Assembly: GCA_039105265.1 (NCBI GenBank)
Contig: JAPFFF010000057.1
Span: 124,001 to 188,000, forward strand
Reading direction: 5' to 3'
Length of the DNA stretch: 64,000 nt
Source: Tritrichomonas musculus
Taxonomy: Eukaryota > Parabasalia > Tritrichomonadida > Tritrichomonadidae
Part shown: positions 48,835 through 60,189 of the stretch, piece after piece
Layout of the letters: the number at the start of each line of letters is the position of its first letter
Position numbering within the stretch: the stretch's first letter is position 1
Notes under the pieces: model-generated
Seen by the model: the letters and a program-made list of their open reading frames with translations, nothing else
What the model was told of the DNA's origin: nothing
Databases searched by the model: none
Translations under genes and position numbers: made by a program

Positions 48835-49764
48835 ATGAAAAACCTTATCTTCAAGTTCATACATTTTTTTACAAAGAGTGACGATCAGCCACATAACATA
48901 ATTACTCTTAAAGGCATCGAATATTTGATAAATGAAGAAGAAAAGACTGCAAGTGTTACAAGATGCCAAAGTAATGCTACAGAAATAATTATTCCACGCT
49001 CGATAAATCATAAATCAAATGAATGCATTGTAAGAAGCATCTCAAAGAAAGCATTTGAAGATTCAGTTGTAAGATCAGTTTCATTTGAATCAAATTCTGA
49101 GCTCCTAACAATCGGGGAAAATGCATTCTCACGTTCAAATCTTGCAAGCATCGTGATTCAATCTCACGTCACACAAATTTGTGAATGTGCTTTTGAATAT
49201 TGCGAACAACTTTCCCTAATTGAATTTGAACCAAATTCTGAACTTCAAACAATCGAAGATTATGCATTCTCAGATTCAAAGCTTTCAAGCATCGTGATTT
49301 CATCTCACGTCACACAAATTTGCAGATCTGTTTTTTCAGACTGCGAACAACTTTCTCGAGTTGAATTTGAACCAAATTCTAAACTTATAGCCATTGGGGA
49401 AAATGCATTCTCACGTTCGAAGCTTTCAAGCATTGTGGTTCCATCTCACGTCACACAAATTTGTGAATTTGCTTTTTCATATTGCGAACAACTTTCTTGA
49501 GTTGAATTTGAACCAAATTCTGAACTTCAAACAATCGAAGATTATGCATTCTCAGATTCAAAGCTTTCAAGCATCGTGATTCCATCTCACGTCACACAAA
49601 TTTGTGAATATGCATTTTCAGATTGCCCACAGCTTCAGATTGTTGAAATTGAAGAAAACACATTATATGAATCATTTGAGATAAACATATTTAGTAACCA
49701 TGAAATTATCATGCTTCCAGCCAAAAAGACCCTTTTTAACATTTATCATAGAAACTATTTGTAA
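48835..49764 (+). pseudogene. BspA-like LRR gene with one in-frame TGA
   Basis: From MKNLIFKFIHFFTKSDDQPH the frame gives the family opening and LRR_5 repeats. The repeats include a 46-residue unit (138 bp) recurring at about 49224, 49362 and 49500: FEPNSELQTIEDYAFSDSKL then SSIVIPSHVTQICEYAFSDC. At 49498-49500 a TGA stands where the sister copy at 49360-49362 has CGA (Arg). After it the same frame runs on for 88 codons to a natural family ending (EIIMLPAKKTLFNIYHRNYL). A single C-to-T change therefore separates it from an intact 309-aa gene. It is either a very young pseudogene or a strain polymorphism. The first 15 residues are hydrophobic but not a convincing signal peptide. Confidence 0.8.
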
Positions 49765-50559
49765 ATTTATCTCATTCTAAAGAGTGCAAAGATTCATGAT
49801 AAAAATTTTAGCAGGTAACCTTTTATTTCTAAAAAAATTCAATAATATCTGATTTTCAATACTTTATAATTTTTTTTAATTATGTATGTAAAAAAATTAA
49901 GGAAATTGCTCATATTTTGATTACAAATTATTTGCAATTATTTATAAATGCTTTTATTCATAAATTAGATGTAATTATGAGTAAAAATTGATATAACTTT
50001 ATTGTTTCTATGAGGTTTGAAGGATATGTGCTCTACAAAAATGTGAAATTTCAATATTCAATTTTTCAATGTGAAAATATATCTAGATTGAATGAAAGGG
50101 GTTCCAACTAAAATAAAAAAGACGTTAATTTTAAAAAAATCAAATAAAACAATATGTAATCATTTTTTATAAAAAATATATGGAAAAAATAATTGTACCT
50201 ATAATTGTCGAAATAATAAAATTATAGAATTTAATTTCTGGAATAAAGCATAATTATTTATATGATAATTTATATGATAATTTATTGATAATAATACTTT
50301 TTGTCTTAATTTAAAATATATTTTTAAATAATAATAAAGAAATATATTTCATATATTATTATAAAACTATTTTTTATAAAATTATCCTATCATTTCACTT
50401 GTTAATACAGGTTTGAATAGCCGAATTATGTAATATAATACATATTTAAAATTTTTATACTTAAATGAATGGTTATATATATGAAAAAATATTAAATTTT
50501 TATAGGCTTAAATCAGAGATATTTGTAAAATAAAAAAAACATGTTTTAATGAATGGATA
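49765..50559. other. AT-rich intergenic DNA
   Basis: No feature recognised between two converging LRR genes. Confidence 0.5.
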
Positions 50560-51797
50560 TTCGTATTTTGAAATGCTCTTATACCAATTGTTTGTAAATT
50601 GGAATCTGGCTAGATTTCAACTTTTGTCAAATGTCGACAATTGTAAAATGCGTGAAGTGAGATGATTTTGATATTTGATTGAATAGAAAAATTTTTTATT
50701 TTACGAACTGCAAAAATAAGATTGTCAAATTCATCACTGTTTGGATCTGTTTTACCTAATAAATATTTGTCATCTTTGAATATAAATTGACCATTCAAAG
50801 GTGAAATTATAATTTTTTCCAAACTATCTGTTTCATAACACCATCCTTCTTTTAATTCTTTCAAGCAAGGTGGAAAATAAAATTCTTTAATTTTTATACT
50901 TTCAAATGCATAATTTTCAATTGTTTGTAAATTAGAATCTGGTGGAATTCAACTTTTGTCAATTCAAAGCAATTTGAAAATGCTTTTTCACATATTTTTG
51001 TTACTTTTGATGGAATAAAAATTTCTTCGATATTCGTATTTTGAAATGCTTTTATACCAATTGTTTGTAAATTGGAATCTGGTGAGATTTCAACTTTTGT
51101 CAAATGTCGACAATTGTAAAATGCGTGAGGTGAGATGATTTTGATATTTGATGGAATAGAAATTTCATTGATGTAAGGAACTGCAAAAAGAAAATTGTCA
51201 AATTCATCACTGTTTGGATCTGTTTTACATAATAAATATTTGTCATCTTTAAATATAAATTGACCATTCGAAGGTGAAATTATAATTTTGTTCAAATAAG
51301 CTGTTTCATAACACCATCCTCCTTTCAATTCTTTTAAACTAGGTGGAATATAAATTTCTTCAATTTTTGAATATTGAAATGCGCCAAATCGTCTTAACCG
51401 CTGAATCTTTTGCAAAATTGACAGTTTTTATTGAACGATTAGTGCCAATGACGCTGGTGATTAAGTATTCAGTTGATTCATATTGAACTGATTGCGGAAT
51501 TACAAGTTGTCTGATGCTGTCATCAACTTCTAATAATGACGCTGTCTTGCTTGTTTTGTCGATTTTGAATCTCATATCTTTTGTTTCATTTTGAATATAT
51601 GGACTGAGATAAATTTTAATTAATTCAATGTCCCCATTTTTACATGCTTCATGCAATTTGTATTCAATTTCTTCAAAATCATCTATATAAAAAAGTTGAT
51701 TTGCATTTGTTAAAAGATCTAAAATTTCGTTTTTTTTATCTGTCTCCAGGTCTTTCTCATATTTTTCAATAGGTATTTTAATCGCTTTACGCTCCAT
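50560..51797 (-). pseudogene. DUF3447/ankyrin-LRR hybrid gene, broken
   Basis: From MERKAIKIPIEKYEKDLETD (ATG at 51797) the protein runs through a single ankyrin-like segment (KLHEACKNGDIELIKIYLSP) into a BspA opening (MRFKIDKTSKTASLLEVDDS) and LRR_5 repeats. It breaks frame near 51390 and near 50945 and meets a TAG near 50610, where Ser of VEISPDSNLQTIG is expected. Two units, starting LKELKGGWCYET and LKELKEGWCYET, are close copies about 460 bp apart. The ankyrin-to-LRR joining is a rare combination and probably reflects fusion before decay. Confidence 0.78.
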
Positions 51798-51942
51798 TAT
51801 CAAATTTTCAATTGAAAATTTTGACAAAACTTTTTCTGAAAAAAAAAAAAAAACTTCAGAAATATATTAATTATAGTTACAATTTTCCCTTCAAAAATAA
51901 ATGAAATAAAAGTCAATGTTTATTTAGAGATGAAGTAAAAAG

Positions 51943-53442
51943 TTATTCCTCGCGGATTGTCCCAAAGAATTCAAGAGCTGAAAAAATGAAAGAATTGTCT
52001 CCACCTGTGTTAGTGCCTGTTTGCTGGATTCGAAGGTACTGGAAGTATTCATTCAGTGATTTGCCTTCGCGAACTTCAAATGTATTCGAGTATCCTTCCC
52101 CATCGAGGCTTTTGTCGTTTGTTCGCGCATCAAGTCGCGTCCAGCTTTCTCCGTCATTTGAGCCATCAAGGCGCCAGCTCTGTGGATGGCAGTTGCCAGC
52201 CCCACTCCAGCTGTGGGATCTAATTGAATAGAAAGAAGGCTTCACTTTTCTGTCCTTGAAATCAACAGTCAGCCACGAGTTGGCTGTGTCGCTGGATTGA
52301 AAGCATCCATGCGTGTCACTGAAATTAACAACATTCTTGGACTGATCACTAGGATGACTACTATAAGCTTGTGATGATGTGATGTTGATGATTCCGCTGT
52401 CAAGGACGCTTGCTGGGTTTCCGTTGCCAAGTTTGGCGATTATTCCATTGAATCGGTTGTTCGCATTGCTATCGTATTCAACGGTCGTGCACTTGTGCCT
52501 GTCAGTGACTGCATATCTGTTCCGATTCAGAGACTTTCGCTCTTCCTCGGTCTTCGTTTTTGCAACAACGTCTCTGCGCGTGAAGAAGCACTTTTTCAGG
52601 ATCCTCCACAGTTCACTCGTCATCTCTGATGCTTCAATCTTTTCTATCGCCTCGTTGAACTTCACCTCACTCAGCGAGCAAAAGTCAACAAGTTCATAAA
52701 ACAAAACTTTTTCTGATATGTCATATTTTTCTTTATGTTCAAATACTTTTTCAATAAATTCAAAAAGTGAATCTTCACTTCTCAATTTCAGGCTATCGTC
52801 GCTTAGAATTCCGTGCAGAATTGGGAGAGGAAGACGATAAAGTTTTTCTGGATCAATCGAGTAAAAGTGGCTCGAAATGAATTTAACTAGCTGATCGTTG
52901 TCATATGAAAAGCCGAATGGAACTGACTCTGAGATATTAAAATTTTGGAAATGTTGCATGTATTGAAGATGCTGAATGCAGTCATCAATGTTCGTTTCTT
53001 CTGATAAAATGGGGAAAAGTTCGTTAACTTTGTCAACGATTTCTTGATTCCCAAGGAAAAGTGATAATATTCGAAGTTTTTGACTATCATCGAAATTAAT
53101 GTCAACACTTTCACCAAGAGTTATTGATCGAAGTTTTTCAAGGATTCCGCTGTCGATTTCTATGTTTAAATTTATTCTTTCTTTATCAACTTCGTCAATT
53201 CGAAGTATGCTGCTCGTTGGATCTGAATAATGAAGGGATGAAACACGAGGTGAAATAAATTCGGCCAAAAATCGATGCATTTTTATACCACATTGCCCTA
53301 CAAGAAATAAAAATTCGTCGTCGTTTAATTTAATTTCATCTAGATTATTTGAATTCAAAATTGAAATCGGTGTATTATCACTGGAAGGGAAAACAATGTT
53401 TTTCAAGCCGGATGCTGAAATGGTGAATGCTTTCTTACTCAT
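51943..53442 (-). CDS. BTB-BACK-discoidin (F5/8 type C) protein
   Basis: The 499-aa protein starts with a BTB/POZ-like domain (about 25-110; LVGQCGIKMHRFLAEFISPR then VSSLHYSDPTSSILRI). A BACK-like helical region follows (130-290; LYRLPLPILHGILSDDSLKL). The F5/8C or discoidin domain comes last (about 345-497; WLTVDFKDRKVKPSFYSIRS, PQSWRLDGSNDGESWTRLDA, FQYLRIQQTG). Discoidin domains bind sugars or lipids, and BTB domains dimerise and often recruit Cullin-3. A cytosolic adaptor reading a ligand is plausible but inferred. The discoidin half is much G+C-richer than the BTB half, with the switch near 52690. It is intact and is the only undamaged gene between 46 and 57 kb. Confidence 0.87.
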   Translation of the reverse strand: MSKKAFTISASGLKNIVFPSSDNTPISILNSNNLDEIKLNDDEFLFLVGQCGIKMHRFLAEFISPRVSSLHYSDPTSSILRIDEVDKERINLNIEIDSGILEKLRSITLGESVDINFDDSQKLRILSLFLGNQEIVDKVNELFPILSEETNIDDCIQHLQYMQHFQNFNISESVPFGFSYDNDQLVKFISSHFYSIDPEKLYRLPLPILHGILSDDSLKLRSEDSLFEFIEKVFEHKEKYDISEKVLFYELVDFCSLSEVKFNEAIEKIEASEMTSELWRILKKCFFTRRDVVAKTKTEEERKSLNRNRYAVTDRHKCTTVEYDSNANNRFNGIIAKLGNGNPASVLDSGIINITSSQAYSSHPSDQSKNVVNFSDTHGCFQSSDTANSWLTVDFKDRKVKPSFYSIRSHSWSGAGNCHPQSWRLDGSNDGESWTRLDARTNDKSLDGEGYSNTFEVREGKSLNEYFQYLRIQQTGTNTGGDNSFIFSALEFFGTIREE

Positions 53443-54054
53443 TTTGTAAAAAAATAATTAAATCAAAATTTTGAATTCTTAAATGGTCATATTATCAAAA
53501 AGATATGACAAATATGAAATTTCATTAATCTAATATGTTTGATTTAAATATTTTATAATAGTAATGCTAATTTTTTCTATTCTATCAAAAACTTTATTTT
53601 CTTTCAGTTTTTATGAACTGTGATCATTTATCTGATGGAGGAAAAAATGATTTGACTATAAGAAATTTCAATTAAAAGTTCCTCAATGGAGTTAAAATTT
53701 TGAGAAAACCGGTTTTTGAAAAGCATCATTTACACCTCAAATATAAATAATATCTGGCATTATTTCGTGTCAGACCAACGATTAGAGCAACGAATGATGA
53801 TTTTTCTATTATATATATATAAGGAGAGTTAGTTCATTTTTCATTATCACCAATGCAGAATGATATGTTTGGGTGTGAGACACGCTGGAGCAATAAAATT
53901 TAATTGTTGAAATTTCTTTTGAATTTTGAATATGCTTATCACATTTGATAAGTTTTGTTTCAGTTTATTTATTGTTTTTTTTAGTTTAAATAACATATAA
54001 GAAGATTAGAATTTATTATTTTAATTGCCGTTTTTGATTCGGAATATCAATATA
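53443..54054. other. Intergenic DNA
   Basis: No gene or repeat recognised. Confidence 0.5.
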
Positions 54055-54351
54055 TTATTGAATTTCATCTTCATCAAGATCATAATTGTAAAATGACTTG
54101 TAATAATTTGCAAGCAAACAGTAAATCTCATTAAATGAGGGCATTTGGTCATGATCTTCATTCCTGCTTCTTGAAGTCAGATCCTTTATTGGTTGAGTTT
54201 TATTATCAGAAAATGTTGATCTCACGCCTTTCAATATGTCAGTAAGGAGAAGAGAAAAGGAAGTAACTTCATTACAAGGTGTATTTTCAGTAACTAATTC
54301 TTTAGCAAAAATAGAAAAAGGGTAAACATCAATATTATTGGTTGTTCTCAA
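54055..54351 (-). pseudogene. Kinase C-lobe fragment
   Basis: Reads NNIDVYPFSIFAKELVTENT and later DLTSRSRNEDHDQMPSFNEI. These align with the end of the TKL-like kinases nearby (GIDVYAFAMIMYEIVS ... LLTRCWSKFVNERPSFDEIF). The conserved RCW has become RSR and the N-lobe and catalytic loop are absent. It is a remnant of a kinase gene on the minus strand. Confidence 0.75.
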
Positions 54352-54473
54352 GTGTTATGATTTTCAGTATTCATGGTGCCAACATTATCATTTATCAATA
54401 TTATTTGGCTCTTTTTCTAATATATCTCATATTGCACCAATCGGCATATATATGGCACAAAAATATCAGGAAT

Positions 54474-54632
54474 AAATATGCAGAAATTATTTTCAAAAGC
54501 GATGGAGTTACATCAAACCAAAAAGAAGGACTAAAATATTTGGCAAAGGCATGTATTTATAAAAAAAAAATCCTATATGCATTGAATGATTTGAAAAAAA
54601 AATCTGAGATTTTCAAAGAATTTGGCATGTGA
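54474..54632 (+). pseudogene. Sel1-repeat fragment
   Basis: KYAEIIFKSDGVTSNQKEGL followed by KYLAKACIYKKKILYALNDL matches a Sel1 repeat (YAxxLxxGxGVxxNxKEAxKYxKxA). It lies on the strand opposite the kinase scrap, 120 bp away. The two cannot be one decayed gene unless part was inverted. Confidence 0.6.
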
Positions 54633-55042
54633 TTATTATCACAATTCGATTTCTATATATAGGCAAATGTCCCATGTATTTATGAAATAAAAATGTGGGC
54701 ATAAGAAAATCTGGAAAATGTCATTCATTGTATCATTTTTTAAGTGGTCAGAAAAATAAAATTTATCGAATTTCATCAATGGTATTGGTAAAACATTTAT
54801 TAAAATCAATATATTTGAGTTATTAATGAGAAAAGTGATACATATTTTTTTGATAATCATCATTTTGAAAGATTTCTTTGTATAATCACTCAAAAATGTT
54901 CTAAACCTCATATTTTTATAGAAAGCATGTTTGATTTATTTGATAAGTAACTTATATTTATAATCATTTTAAATTATATAAGTATTCAAACCCAGAATAT
55001 TCATCAAATTTTCTATCAAAAATAAATTAATTCGTTAACATT
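54633..55042. other. AT-rich intergenic DNA
   Basis: No feature recognised. Confidence 0.45.
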
Positions 55043-55046
55043 TTAA

Positions 55047-57179
55047 GGGCAAAGTTGGCTTTGCCAAAAATTCAATAATAATTCAAAAAAATGAATAAAA
55101 ATCTTTTTTTTTTTGTGAGAGTACTGAAATTATTTTGGAAGTATTCAATTTTTTCTTACACGAAAAAAAAAGATCGAAGATTTCTGATGAATCAAAAAAA
55201 AACTACGACTTCTTTCTTGTGGCGAATGAATAAGATTATTCAGTATATTTTTTTTATACATATAAAATTACAAAGAATAAAATAAAAAAAATATCAATAT
55301 ACGTATAGTTGGCTCTTCTATAAGTTAATTTTTTATTTAAAAGAATGATATAACTAGAAAGTATATAAGTTATATAATAATATTTATAATTTTTTGTTGA
55401 TGTATCTTTGCTTTTTAATCATCCACGACTATTTTTTCCCAAGCATTTAAAAAAACAACTTTCTGTCTGATCGCTTTATGGGAAATCAATTGAAATATAT
55501 TATTTATGAGACTAATATAAAGCTATATTTTGTATAATCACTTTGATATAATGATTATTTATCGAGGAAAATTGAATTGAAGTTAGTATCATGAAATTTT
55601 TCTGAGAGGTGAGTTGGCTCTTCTCTCAAAATTTTTAAAAAATAAAAGTAGAAAAGATTTTGTTCGCTAAGAATGGCATTAATATGTCATCGATATATTA
55701 GTATATTTTTTTTCGAATTAATAAACGCGGATGCCAGGAAAAAAAAAAAAAAGATCATCGAAGATTTAAAAACATTTCTTGTGGGAAAATAACTTGTATT
55801 GAATTTGAGCATGTTGAATATCTGAATAATATCATAAATCACGGGAAAATAAAAAATTAATGGTAAAGACTGCGTCTTTCCAAAATAATTTTTAATAATT
55901 TTTGAGTTATATGGTTCTCAAAAAGTTTTATTGAATTATATTAGATTATTAATTGTGGAAAGTTAAATGATTTATATTTTTATGGTATTTACTCCTGGTT
56001 TATCTAATAAAACATTAAAAACTTCTTTTTTATTGAATTTTCTCTTTTTGAAATGAAAAAAATCAAAATATTAATTATTTTCACTTTTTGTGATAAAAAT
56101 TTTAATTTATTCAAATAATTTTATTTTTTCAGAGTAATGTTATATTTTCTGTTTTTAATTTATTTTTTTGGTATTTAAAAAGTTTAACTCAAATCAATTT
56201 TTAAAGTTTTATAGTTTTTATAAATTCCTATTTTTTTCTTTTATTTATTATTTAATGTCATTTATAAAGATGTTTTAAATTATATAAAGTCGATTTAATT
56301 TGAAAAAAAAGTCAATTTTAAATTGAAATATCTTTATTAAATAATAATAGATTTATAAATAAAACCTAAAACTAAAAAAATAGATTATAATATTTCTCAA
56401 TGAGCACTTTTAAAATTATACTCAAAATTTTATAATTTTTTCAATTACAAATTGGACGTATTGATACAAAAAGTTCTTAATCAACCGATTATCATCAGAA
56501 AATATCTTTATAATGAATAGATAAGACTTCTCTTAAACTGCCATCTTAAGAAAATTCATAAGACTTCTCTTAAAATCAATACCAGACATTTCACACAGAT
56601 GACAGGCTCCTTTTTCATTCTATAATATGAGAAATTTTAATTTTCAAAAATAGAATATTTTAATTCATACGCTTTGATAATTTTTTTATCAAAATGGTCA
56701 ATAATTTTCATTTTCCAAACTAATTCAAGTTGGATCTATCAACTTTTTATAATCAATTGTGATAGAAAATTATTTGAAAAATTGCATTTCCAGAAAAAAA
56801 TCATTTAAAAAAATATAGTTGCTTGATTAATATGCATATAAATGATTAGTTTTACTTAATAAGCTTTTTTTAAAAAAAATTAAAAAACAATCAAAAAATT
56901 TGAGAGAATAGCAAAAAATACTCAATTATTTGAAAGCATAGAAAAATACAAATATGAATAAAATTAAATATATCAATATATTGATAATGCTCAAATTATT
57001 GGTATACACACTTAATTATTTCAAATAATAAACATTCAAAAATAGTATAAATATGAAAATTTAATATTTATATATCGCAATATGAACGTTTATCTTTTAA
57101 ACACCAAATTTGTATAGAAAAAAAAATATTCAATTTTTTTTTTGGTTTCTCAAAAAATGATCGTCAGCCAACTTTGCCC
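55047..57179. mobile_element. 2.1-kb non-coding TTAA transposon
   Basis: GGGCAAAGTTGGCT (55047-55060) pairs perfectly with its inverse AGCCAACTTTGCCC (57166-57179), and both ends are flanked by TTAA (55043-55046 and 57180-57183), as in piggyBac-type elements. Inside, GTTGGCTCTTCT recurs at about 55308 and 55615. A block with AAAAGATC ... CGAAGATTT ... TTTCTTGTGG occurs at 55170-55220 and again at 55755-55785, so the left end has been partly duplicated. Only short A/T-driven open frames exist, such as 55091-55285; there is no transposase. Its size is unusual for a non-autonomous element. Confidence 0.8.
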
Positions 57180-57277
57180 TTAATTGTTATTGAATTTGAA
57201 GAGTTTTGAAAGAATAACGAAATTTAGCACATTCAATTTTTCTGAGACGAAATATTTGTATTACTCCAACAATTAAA

Positions 57278-60095
57278 ATGGAATTAGAAGGTGCATTCTT
57301 TGATATATCTGATTACAAAAAAACTAATACAAGATTAGGAAAAGGAGCATTTGGTGAAGTTTTTATTGTTAAAAAAAATTCAGATGAAAGTCTATATGCA
57401 GCCAAAATTATTAATATTGGTAAAATGTTTACTGGTGAAGAACAACAGCGATTGATTCGTGAATCAAGTATTTTACACAATCTTAAACATCCAGCGATTG
57501 TCAAATTTTACGGCATTTATTTTCATTCATTTACCGAATTATCGGACTTTCAACCTATAAAATTAGAACCAACAATCCTCACAGAATATCTAAAAAACGG
57601 ATCTTTAAAAGATATTCTTAACAAAGAACAAAATGGTCTCGCAGGACATGGATGGAATGCAACGAAAAAATGTATTTGTTTGATTGGCGTAACAGATGCA
57701 ATGCGATATTTACATGGAGAAAGTATTCTACACCGTGATTTGAAACCAGAAAATATTTTATTTGATGAAAATTATTATCCAAGGATTTGTGATTTTGGTC
57801 TTTCACGTTGTTTTGCAGATGTTTTATCTCGATCAATGCAATTTTCAATGTCAGGAGCAGTTGGAACACCTTTGTATATGGCACCAGAATTAATGGATTC
57901 AGATGAAAGCCATTTTACCATAGGTATTGATGTCTATGCATTTGCAATGATTATGTATGAAATTGTATCAGTCCAAGAACCTTTTATTGAAAATGGTAAA
58001 CAAATATCCTTTGCAAAGTTACAAACAAAAATTTTATCAGGCGAAAGACAAAAATTTGTTGATGGAATAACAAAACCAATGAGGAATCTTTTAACACGAT
58101 GTTGGAGTAAATTTGTTAATGAACGTCCTTCATTTGATGAAATCTTCAAAGAATTGTCAACAAATTTTTCATATTTTGATGAAGATATTGATGAAGAAGA
58201 AGTCAAAAATTACCTTGATTATCTAAATGATGAAAAAATATTTGAATCTGAAATGAACAAAACGAGCAAAAAATTGATGAAACAACTAGATAAATTGAGT
58301 CATAACAAACTTAAAAAAAAGAAAAAGAAATTAATAATTTAAATGATTATCTTCAACATTTAAAAAATGATTTAAATAAAAAAGATAATGAAATAAAAGA
58401 ATTGCAAAACATTAATAAACTAATTGAAACACAAAAGAAAGAAGAGATTGTCAAAAAAGATAACGAAACAAGTGAATTAAAAACAGCAAAAAATCATGTT
58501 GAAAAACAAAATAATGATAAAATAGTAAAAATGAAGAAAGAAATAAGCACTTTAAAGGCAACTATTGACCAAAATCAAAGTAAAAATAAAGCAGAACTTT
58601 TAAATAAAGATAAAGAAATAAAAAGATTGAAAACGTTGAACCAACAACTTGAAAAACCAATAAAAGATGAAATTACAAAAAAAATGAAAAAATTGATGAA
58701 TTGAACCAAATGATTGATCAACTTAAAGTCCAAAATAATGATGAAATAATTAAAAAAGATAATGAAATAAAAGAATTTAAAATAGCAAAGCAGCAGTTTA
58801 GTGATCAAAATAGAGATAAACTAACTAAACTGAATAAAGAAATTAATGCATTAAAAATAGCAAATGAGCAAATATTAACTCAGAAAAAAGTAGAAATAAA
58901 AGAATTAAATACCAAAATAAAAGAACTAAAAAAGCAATCACAAGAGAGAATAGCAAAAATGAATGAAAAAATTACGTCATTGAAAGATAAAAATCAACAA
59001 ATTAATTATACTCAACAAAATGAAGAGCTCGTCAAAAAAGATAATGAAATTAATCAATTGAAAGAAACGATTCAAAAGAAAGAAAAGCAATTTGAAGATG
59101 AAATTGGTAAAAACAATAAAGAGATTATGACATATATGATTAAAAATAAATTAAAAAGTGAATACTCATATGAAATTATTAAAGAACTTATGGCAAAACG
59201 TGGTGATATAAAAAATTTCATATATCAGGAATTAATTTAGTATATTCATCAAAATATTTTGCATTATGCATGCAAATTAGGAAATTTGGACTTTGTCGAA
59301 TATATTTTATCACTCAATTTCTTTGATATTAATTCAATAACTGTTTATCAATGTCTTTTAATTTATCCAATTTAAATCATTATCATGTTAATGATGTTCC
59401 AAATATTTATTAATGGAATTATAATAATCAGTTTTATTATACTGCATTGCATTTTGCAGTGATGAATTATAATAATGATATTGTCGAGTTTTTATTAACA
59501 AAGCCAAATTTAAAAATTAACATTCAATCAATTTGCAATCATCAAAATTTTAATAAAATATGAATTAAATTGAATTAATGATGTTATAATCAATACTTAA
59601 ACAAAATTATAAATAGAATAAATTCAAGGAATTTAATTGAATTTTATTATGCTCTTATTCATCTTGCAGCAAAAATTGGAAATCTTGAAGCCTTAAATCA
59701 TTTACTTAAAGTTCCAGGTATTGATTTAGAATTACATGATATTACAATCATTTTATAATTAAATAACATTCAAAACCAATCTTTTCAATTGAACAGTTTA
59801 TTTTCATTTGAACACCTTTTAATGAAGATAAATTTAGAATATCTTTCGATGATATTATAAATTATAACTTTTGGTAATATTCAAAATCAAAACATTTAGT
59901 GAAGTTCAAAAACTTATTTTTCAATCTTATAAAACAGCCTTGAATCTTGCTGTTCAAAATAATAATATCAAAATTATAAAACTTTTGTTAAAAATGAAAG
60001 ATATTGATATTAATATTGAAGATTCCCTAGAAGGAAAACCTATGCCAGAAATAAAAAAGTCGAGGAATTACTATACAAATGATTTTTACATATAA
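57278..60095 (+). pseudogene. Kinase-coiled-coil-ankyrin gene with breaks
   Basis: The kinase (57278 to about 58200) is complete: LGKGAFGEVFIVKKNSDESL, YAAKIIN, HRDLKPENILFDENYYPRIC, DFGLSRC, YMAPELM and RCWSKFVNERPSFDEIF. A long coiled coil follows, but the frame changes at two runs of eight A (58313-58320 and about 58676-58683). Both could be sequencing slips. After a TAG at 59238-59240 the same frame continues with an ankyrin repeat (NILHYACKLGNLDFVEYILS). Three more modules follow at 59432-59530, 59642-59755 and about 59928-60025, separated by spacers of 90-180 bp with stops. The first spacer, 59343-59431, has GT and AG ends, and removing it restores an exact 33-residue ankyrin period. 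It may therefore be a partly mis-read live gene rather than a dead one. Confidence 0.72.
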
Positions 60096-60189
60096 AAAAT
60101 GGTCACTAATTAAAATTTATTAAATTTATTAATTTGATAAATAAAAAAATTTTTTTCTTTTTAGAAAAGTCTTTTTCCTGTATATTTTA

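Noticed and set aside
54342-54632. Full 96-codon frame as a gene
   Set aside because: Only the last 50 codons resemble Sel1; the beginning is A/T-random and the ending has no family closure.
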